A DNA stretch of 64,000 nucleotides. Source: Oleidesulfovibrio sp047973035 (GTDB lineage: Bacteria > Desulfobacterota > Desulfovibrionia > Desulfovibrionales > Desulfovibrionaceae). Where the stretch lies: NCBI RefSeq assembly GCF_047973035.1, contig NZ_JBKEBF010000044.1, forward strand, positions 1 through 64,000, read 5' to 3'. A program made the position numbers and the translations under genes. Of the stretch, positions 61,099 through 64,000 are shown in pieces. The notes under the pieces are model-generated. The model was not told where the DNA came from. It saw nothing but the letters and a program-made list of their open reading frames with translations, and searched no databases. The first letter of the stretch is position 1. Every line of letters starts with the position of its first letter.

Positions 61099-61127
61099 CA
61101 AAAAAAGCCGGGGTTTCCCCCGGCTTT
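61099..61127 (-). terminator. Terminator after the tail tube gene
   Basis: Stem GCCGGGG (61107-61113) with CCCCGGC (61118-61124), followed on the minus strand by TTTTTTT. It allows high expression of the tube gene relative to the genes downstream. Confidence 0.92.
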
Positions 61128-61148
61128 GAACGTGCCTGTCGGCGTTTT

Positions 61149-61613
61149 CTATATGCGAAGCGTGTTGTCGTTTTTCTTCGCGGGCGTGCCGTTCCAGAGA
61201 ATCGGCTCCAGAAGCGTGAATTCGCAGGTGATGGCCGATACCTTGTCGTCGCCCTGGCTGCCGCCGCCGTCAAACTTGGTGATGACTGCGGAACGAAGCG
61301 TGTCCGTGATGTTTTCCATGTCGTCGTTCGCGTAGTTCACGACGATGGTAAAAGGCTTGTGGTCGTAAATGCCGCCGCTGCCGCTGTCTACAAGCCACTT
61401 TTTGAGCCGTTCCCATTCGTCGCGGTCCAGAGCCATCGAACCGCTCGCCTCGTAATTGCCGCGGCCATAGGCGCGGGGGATGGCTCCCCGGCCATAGTGC
61501 GCGGTCTTGGCCTGGCCGTCCGTGTACTTTATTTCCGTGATGCCCACGGATTCGCCAGACGGGAGAGTGACGCCGATGTCTTCCCAGTCATAGCCTCTGC
61601 CGTTTATTGCCAT
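61149..61613 (-). CDS. Tail tube protein
   Basis: A 154-residue protein (AINGRGYDWEDIGVTLPSGESVGITEIKYTDGQAKTAHYGRGAIPRAYGRGNYEASGSMALDRDEWERLKKWL...ITCEFTLLEPILWNGTPAKKNDNTLRI). Sequence style, size and position between sheath and chaperone fit a major tail tube protein of a contractile tail. A strong terminator follows, as is common after tube genes. Confidence 0.82.
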   Translation of the reverse strand: MAINGRGYDWEDIGVTLPSGESVGITEIKYTDGQAKTAHYGRGAIPRAYGRGNYEASGSMALDRDEWERLKKWLVDSGSGGIYDHKPFTIVVNYANDDMENITDTLRSAVITKFDGGGSQGDDKVSAITCEFTLLEPILWNGTPAKKNDNTLRI

Positions 61614-61819
61614 GTGGTAACTCCTTCCTGTTCAGGGAACAGGACGTCAAAAATAAACGAGTCCAGGGCGCTTCCGGAAATTTCCACGGTTCCGGAAGCG
61701 CCGTAGACGCCCCGGCCCGCGTGAGTGACCGAAGGTTCCTTTTCCCGCGTTTCTTCCTGGAAGCTGATTTCCCCTTCGCAGGAAAAGCCCGACGCGAAAG
61801 TGATGGTTGCCTTGCTCAT
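61604..61819 (-). CDS. Small phage protein between sheath and tube
   Basis: A 71-residue beta-rich protein (SKATITFASGFSCEGEISFQEETREKEPSVTHAGRGVYGASGTVEISGSALDSFIFDVLFPEQEGVTTWQ). It overlaps the tube gene by 10 bp and starts 2 bp after the sheath stop. No family was recognised; conserved gene order suggests a structural or assembly role. Confidence 0.68.
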   Translation of the reverse strand: MSKATITFASGFSCEGEISFQEETREKEPSVTHAGRGVYGASGTVEISGSALDSFIFDVLFPEQEGVTTWQ

Positions 61820-61821
61820 GC

Positions 61822-62232
61822 TTACACCGCCGTCTGTTCGATGATACGCGGGTCAAAATTGCTGCCCGCGATGACATAGTTCGTCGGAATGGTAATTTTT
61901 TCGATGATGGGAATCCCGATAAGCGTCGGCAGCACCGACAGGCCGTTGTTCGGAATGTCCTGTCCGAGGGGAATTTCCACCTTGTAGCCCGCGAGCTCCT
62001 TCGGGATGGCGGTCGTCATGGTGGAAAGCGCGTTTTCTATTTCCGCTTTCAGGTAAGCGAGTCCGCCGTCTTCCGGGAACAGGGGGTCGCCCGCTTCGTC
62101 GTACAGGCTGAGTTCGGCGGCGATGCGCATTTTCCGAATAGCCTTGAACACGACGCGAAGAATTTCTTCGCGCTTGTACTTGCTGGTCGCCGCGCACATC
62201 GTCGGAGCGGCCGACCAGTAATCGGACCGTAA
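61822..62232 (-). pseudogene. Tail sheath gene, 5'-truncated
   Basis: The frame encodes about 135 residues from SDYWSAAPTMCAATSKYKREEILRVVFKAIRKMRIAAELSLYDEAGDPLFPEDGGLAYLKAEIENAL to the stop, like the C-terminal third of DUF2586-type (Mu-like) sheath proteins. Sheath proteins are normally 370-480 residues; the upstream frame meets a TGA at 62233-62235 and the DNA beyond is unrelated. The rest of the gene and everything upstream in the phage has been lost or moved. Confidence 0.8.
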
Positions 62233-62248
62233 TCAGCAGGGAGGAGTG

Positions 62249-62524
62249 ATGCACCGTTATTTAGAGTGGCCGGAAAAGCTCTCCGGAGAACGCCTTGATT
62301 ACACCATCGACATGTCTTCCCGCCTGGAAGCAGAGGAATACATCCAAAGCGTGACATGGAAGTGTGGTAGTCCGTTGGTGCTTGAGTCGCAGCGGCAGGA
62401 CGTTGCATTGCTTACTGCAGTCTTATCCGGCGGCGAACCCGGGCGCAGGCACGCCGTGGAGGTGCTGGCCACAACCAGCCAGGGGCGAATGGTCGGGGAA
62501 CGGGTAATGTTGTTGGTGGGGTGA
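62249..62524 (+). CDS. Small phage structural protein (fibre-tail adaptor-like), copy 1
   Basis: A 91-residue protein (LEWPEKLSGERLDYTIDMSSRLEAEEYIQSVTWKC...VLESQRQDVALLTAVLSGGEPGRRHAVEVLATTSQGRMVGERVMLLVG). The pattern W-EK-L-YTIDMSSRL-E-I-SVTW and the C-terminal TTSQGR-V-ERV match small virion proteins of Mu-like and related phages. It is on the opposite strand from the tail genes and separated from the truncated sheath by about 17 bp, so it comes from another event. ATG 62249 has GGGAGGAG upstream. Confidence 0.7.
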   Translation: MHRYLEWPEKLSGERLDYTIDMSSRLEAEEYIQSVTWKCGSPLVLESQRQDVALLTAVLSGGEPGRRHAVEVLATTSQGRMVGERVMLLVG

Positions 62525-62592
62525 GTTGGCAGTTTGAACTAAAGTCATCAATATATTTGGGGGGAGAAGGTAACTTCTCCCCCCTTTAAAAC

Positions 62593-62892
62593 TTAGAAGC
62601 AGGCGGACACTTCTTTGCAGGTCGGAATTCGCTGGATTTCAGGTTGTTTCTCTGAACACACTTTTGAAAGGTCATGCTGAGTCTGTAGGTTAATCCAAAA
62701 TTCAGAGCTGGTGCCGAAAAACTTAGCAAGTCTAACTGCTGTGTCTACCGTCACACCCCGCTTTTCATTGACGATTTCTGTGATACGGGAGAGCGGTACC
62801 CCAAGGTAGCCGGACAGCTTGCTGGCTGAAAGCTTCATGGGAACCATAAACTCTTCCCGCAATACTTCACCGGGATGTGTTTTAATACGCAT
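62593..62892 (-). CDS. higA: HigA-like antitoxin (XRE family)
   Basis: A 99-residue DNA-binding antitoxin: HPGEVLREEFMVPMKLSASKLSGYLGVPLSRITEIVNEKRGVTVDTAVRLAKFFGTSSEFWINLQTQHDL is the standard HigA/VapA HTH. It neutralises the toxin encoded upstream and represses the operon. The last 15 residues hold two Cys and are unusual. The gap to the toxin gene is about 170 bp, larger than in typical higBA. Confidence 0.9.
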   Translation of the reverse strand: MRIKTHPGEVLREEFMVPMKLSASKLSGYLGVPLSRITEIVNEKRGVTVDTAVRLAKFFGTSSEFWINLQTQHDLSKVCSEKQPEIQRIPTCKEVSACF

Positions 62893-63064
62893 ATATTTCT
62901 CCTATTTCCGCGACGATATGCTCTAGGCTTTCGTTTGCGGGTCATCAGGTCCGTTGTGCCTTATTGACTCTTTTTTATTGTATTATTCTGTTGTGTTGTA
63001 GTCTAAAGGGCTTTTGGACTTTTACTTTTGTAATGCGTTGTTAGGGTGTAACTTCTTCTAAGCA

Positions 63065-63349
63065 TTAATGATAATCAACGATTTCGATTTCTGTGGCACA
63101 TTGTTTGGCTTCACCCCAAACAAAGCAAATTCGCCACTGTTGGTTTATCCTGATGCTATGTTGCCCTTGCCTGTCTCCCAGAAGAGCTTCTAACCTATTT
63201 CCGGGGGGCGACTTCAGGTCATCTAGCACCGCAGCTGCCTCAATCATGTCGAGTTTGCGCAAGGCTACTGCGGCAATTGAACTAAAAAATCTCGACTTAC
63301 CCGTCTTGTAGAGTTCTTCTGTTTTTTTACATTTAAAATCTGGCGGCAT
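63065..63349 (-). CDS. higB: HigB-like RelE-family toxin
   Basis: A 94-residue ribosome-dependent mRNA interferase of the RelE/HigB family: CKKTEELYKTGKSRFFSSIAAVALRKLDMIEAAAVLDDLKSPPGNRLEALLGDRQGQHSIRINQQWRICFVW. The GNRLEAL, G-HSIRIN-QWRICF pattern is diagnostic. The ATG at 63349 has GGAGGTG upstream; the frame is open to 63379. It lies between two copies of a phage gene. Confidence 0.9.
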   Translation of the reverse strand: MPPDFKCKKTEELYKTGKSRFFSSIAAVALRKLDMIEAAAVLDDLKSPPGNRLEALLGDRQGQHSIRINQQWRICFVWGEAKQCATEIEIVDYH

Positions 63350-63537
63350 ATCACCTCCGTTACAAGTTGCCAGACTCAACAGTATACCCTAATCACTGCT
63401 GCTAGCTGTATTTCATTAGCTGCTTTGCAGCTAGCTGTTAAACAGGTAGGTGCTTTCGATGGCTTTGTCAACTGGAGTGCAAAAATTAGTTGCGATAATT
63501 ATGATTGCTCTTTTTGAGTGAGAGTACCTTGGCGGAT

Positions 63538-63819
63538 GGCATGAGAGTTTTCCGGAGAATGTTTTGATTTGTCATCAACGTATTTGCCTGCTTGAAAGAA
63601 GGGGAAAGCATCATAAGCATAACATGGCAGTGCGATAGCCCGGTGGTGCTTGAGTCTCAGCGGCAGGACGGTGTATTGCTTGCCGCAGTCTTATCCGGCG
63701 GCGAACCCAGGCGCAGGCACGCCGTGGAGGTGCTGGACACAACCAGTCAGGGGCGAGTTGTTGGGGAGCGGGTAATGTTGTTGGTGGGGGGAGTTGTTGA
63801 CGCCTATTTTCCAGACTGA
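63538..63819 (+). pseudogene. Small phage structural protein, copy 2, frameshifted
   Basis: A second copy of the 62249-62524 gene. From about 63592 the frame reads ITWQCDSPVVLESQRQDGVLLAAVLSGGEPRRRHAVEVLDTTSQGRVVGERVMLLVG, closely matching copy 1. Upstream, the equivalent of the first 20 residues is in another frame and a TGA lies at 63605-63607's upstream frame (63565-63567), so the gene is broken. Its C-terminus runs into the degenerate CRISPR repeat, where the stop TGA lies. Confidence 0.72.
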
Positions 63820-64000
63820 TATTTTCCCGTACACGCCCGAGGCACCGACTTTATGGGTTGCAGCTTGACTCCGTTTTCCAGACTGATATTTTCCTGCCGC
63901 AGCTCGTGCTGGTACAGGTAATAGTTGCAGCTTGACTCCGTTTTCCAGACTGATATTTTCTCATAATCTGCTTTCAATAAACGCAAGGCTGTTGCAGCTT
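63790..64000. CRISPR. End of a CRISPR array (37-bp repeats, 30-bp spacers)
   Basis: Full repeats at 63857-63893 and 63924-63960 are identical (start GTTGCAGCTTGACTCCG, end CTGATATTTTC). A third begins at 63991 and is cut by the window edge after 10 bp. Spacers are 63827-63856, 63894-63923 and 63961-63990, each 30 bp. A degenerate repeat at 63790-63826 keeps only its last 20 bp. Such a decayed terminal repeat usually marks the leader-distal end, so the leader and cas genes should lie to the right. The type cannot be assigned without cas genes. No spacer matches elsewhere in the window were noticed. Confidence 0.9.

Noticed and set aside
61022..61273. N-terminal extension of the chaperone paralogue
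   Set aside because: It crosses the tube terminator and part of the tube gene; the ATG at 61021 has a good ribosome binding site.

Overview
The window looks like a chromosome segment from a sulfate-reducing bacterium of the Desulfovibrionaceae (Desulfobacterota); the genus is not resolved. The main reasons are a complete hdrCBA-floxDCBA gene cluster of the kind known from Desulfovibrio, a nikKMLQO nickel uptake operon, rubrerythrin and ferritin-like proteins, and an FMN-binding glutamate-synthase-like protein with a Desulfovibrio-like layout.

Positions 1-41,800 are host chromosome. From the left: the tail of an IS200/IS605 transposase; a YgiW-type periplasmic protein; a five-gene peptide ABC importer (dpp/opp) with an M20 peptidase next to it; a CaCA cation antiporter; the nickel ECF operon with a candidate NikR operator; an amino-acid-type binding protein; a nitroreductase-CheX-HDOD-CheR block; a PEP-CTERM protein; a Crp/Fnr regulator next to a sulfatase-superfamily operon (hydrolase, thioredoxin, thioredoxin reductase, SLC13-type transporter, EamA transporter); the hdr-flox cluster plus a ferritin-like gene; a lipoprotein; alkaline phosphatase; a YibE/F protein; a GltB2-like enzyme; rubrerythrin; and tRNA-Thr(CGT).

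Positions 42,000-62,230 are a mobile block, mostly on the minus strand. It encodes a contractile phage tail (tube, tail-assembly chaperone with a lambda-like -1 frameshift, tape measure, hub, spike, gp25, J, I, fibre proteins) but no head, terminase, integrase or lysis gene. The sheath gene at its right end has lost its N-terminal part. At the distal end lies a complete diversity-generating retroelement (DGR): a C-type-lectin/FGE-like target whose last codons form the variable repeat, an Avd-like helical-bundle gene, TWO template repeats in a tandem duplication of about 271 bp, and a reverse transcriptase with YMDD and the DGR-type SQ motif. All six differences between the variable repeat and template TR2 fall at adenines of the coding strand; template TR1 cannot have produced this variable repeat and may serve a target elsewhere. 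Beyond the RT sits a Com-like zinc-finger gene overlapping a GTG-started cytosine methyltransferase whose start codon lies in the loop of a predicted stem-loop.

Positions 62,230-64,000 are a scrap zone: two copies (one broken) of a small phage protein in the opposite orientation, a HigBA-like toxin-antitoxin pair between them, and the end of a CRISPR array (37-bp repeats, 30-bp spacers) that runs off the right edge. Its degenerate last repeat overlaps the broken phage gene, which suggests the leader lies to the right.

All functional calls come from reading the sequence and from family knowledge; no database search was run.
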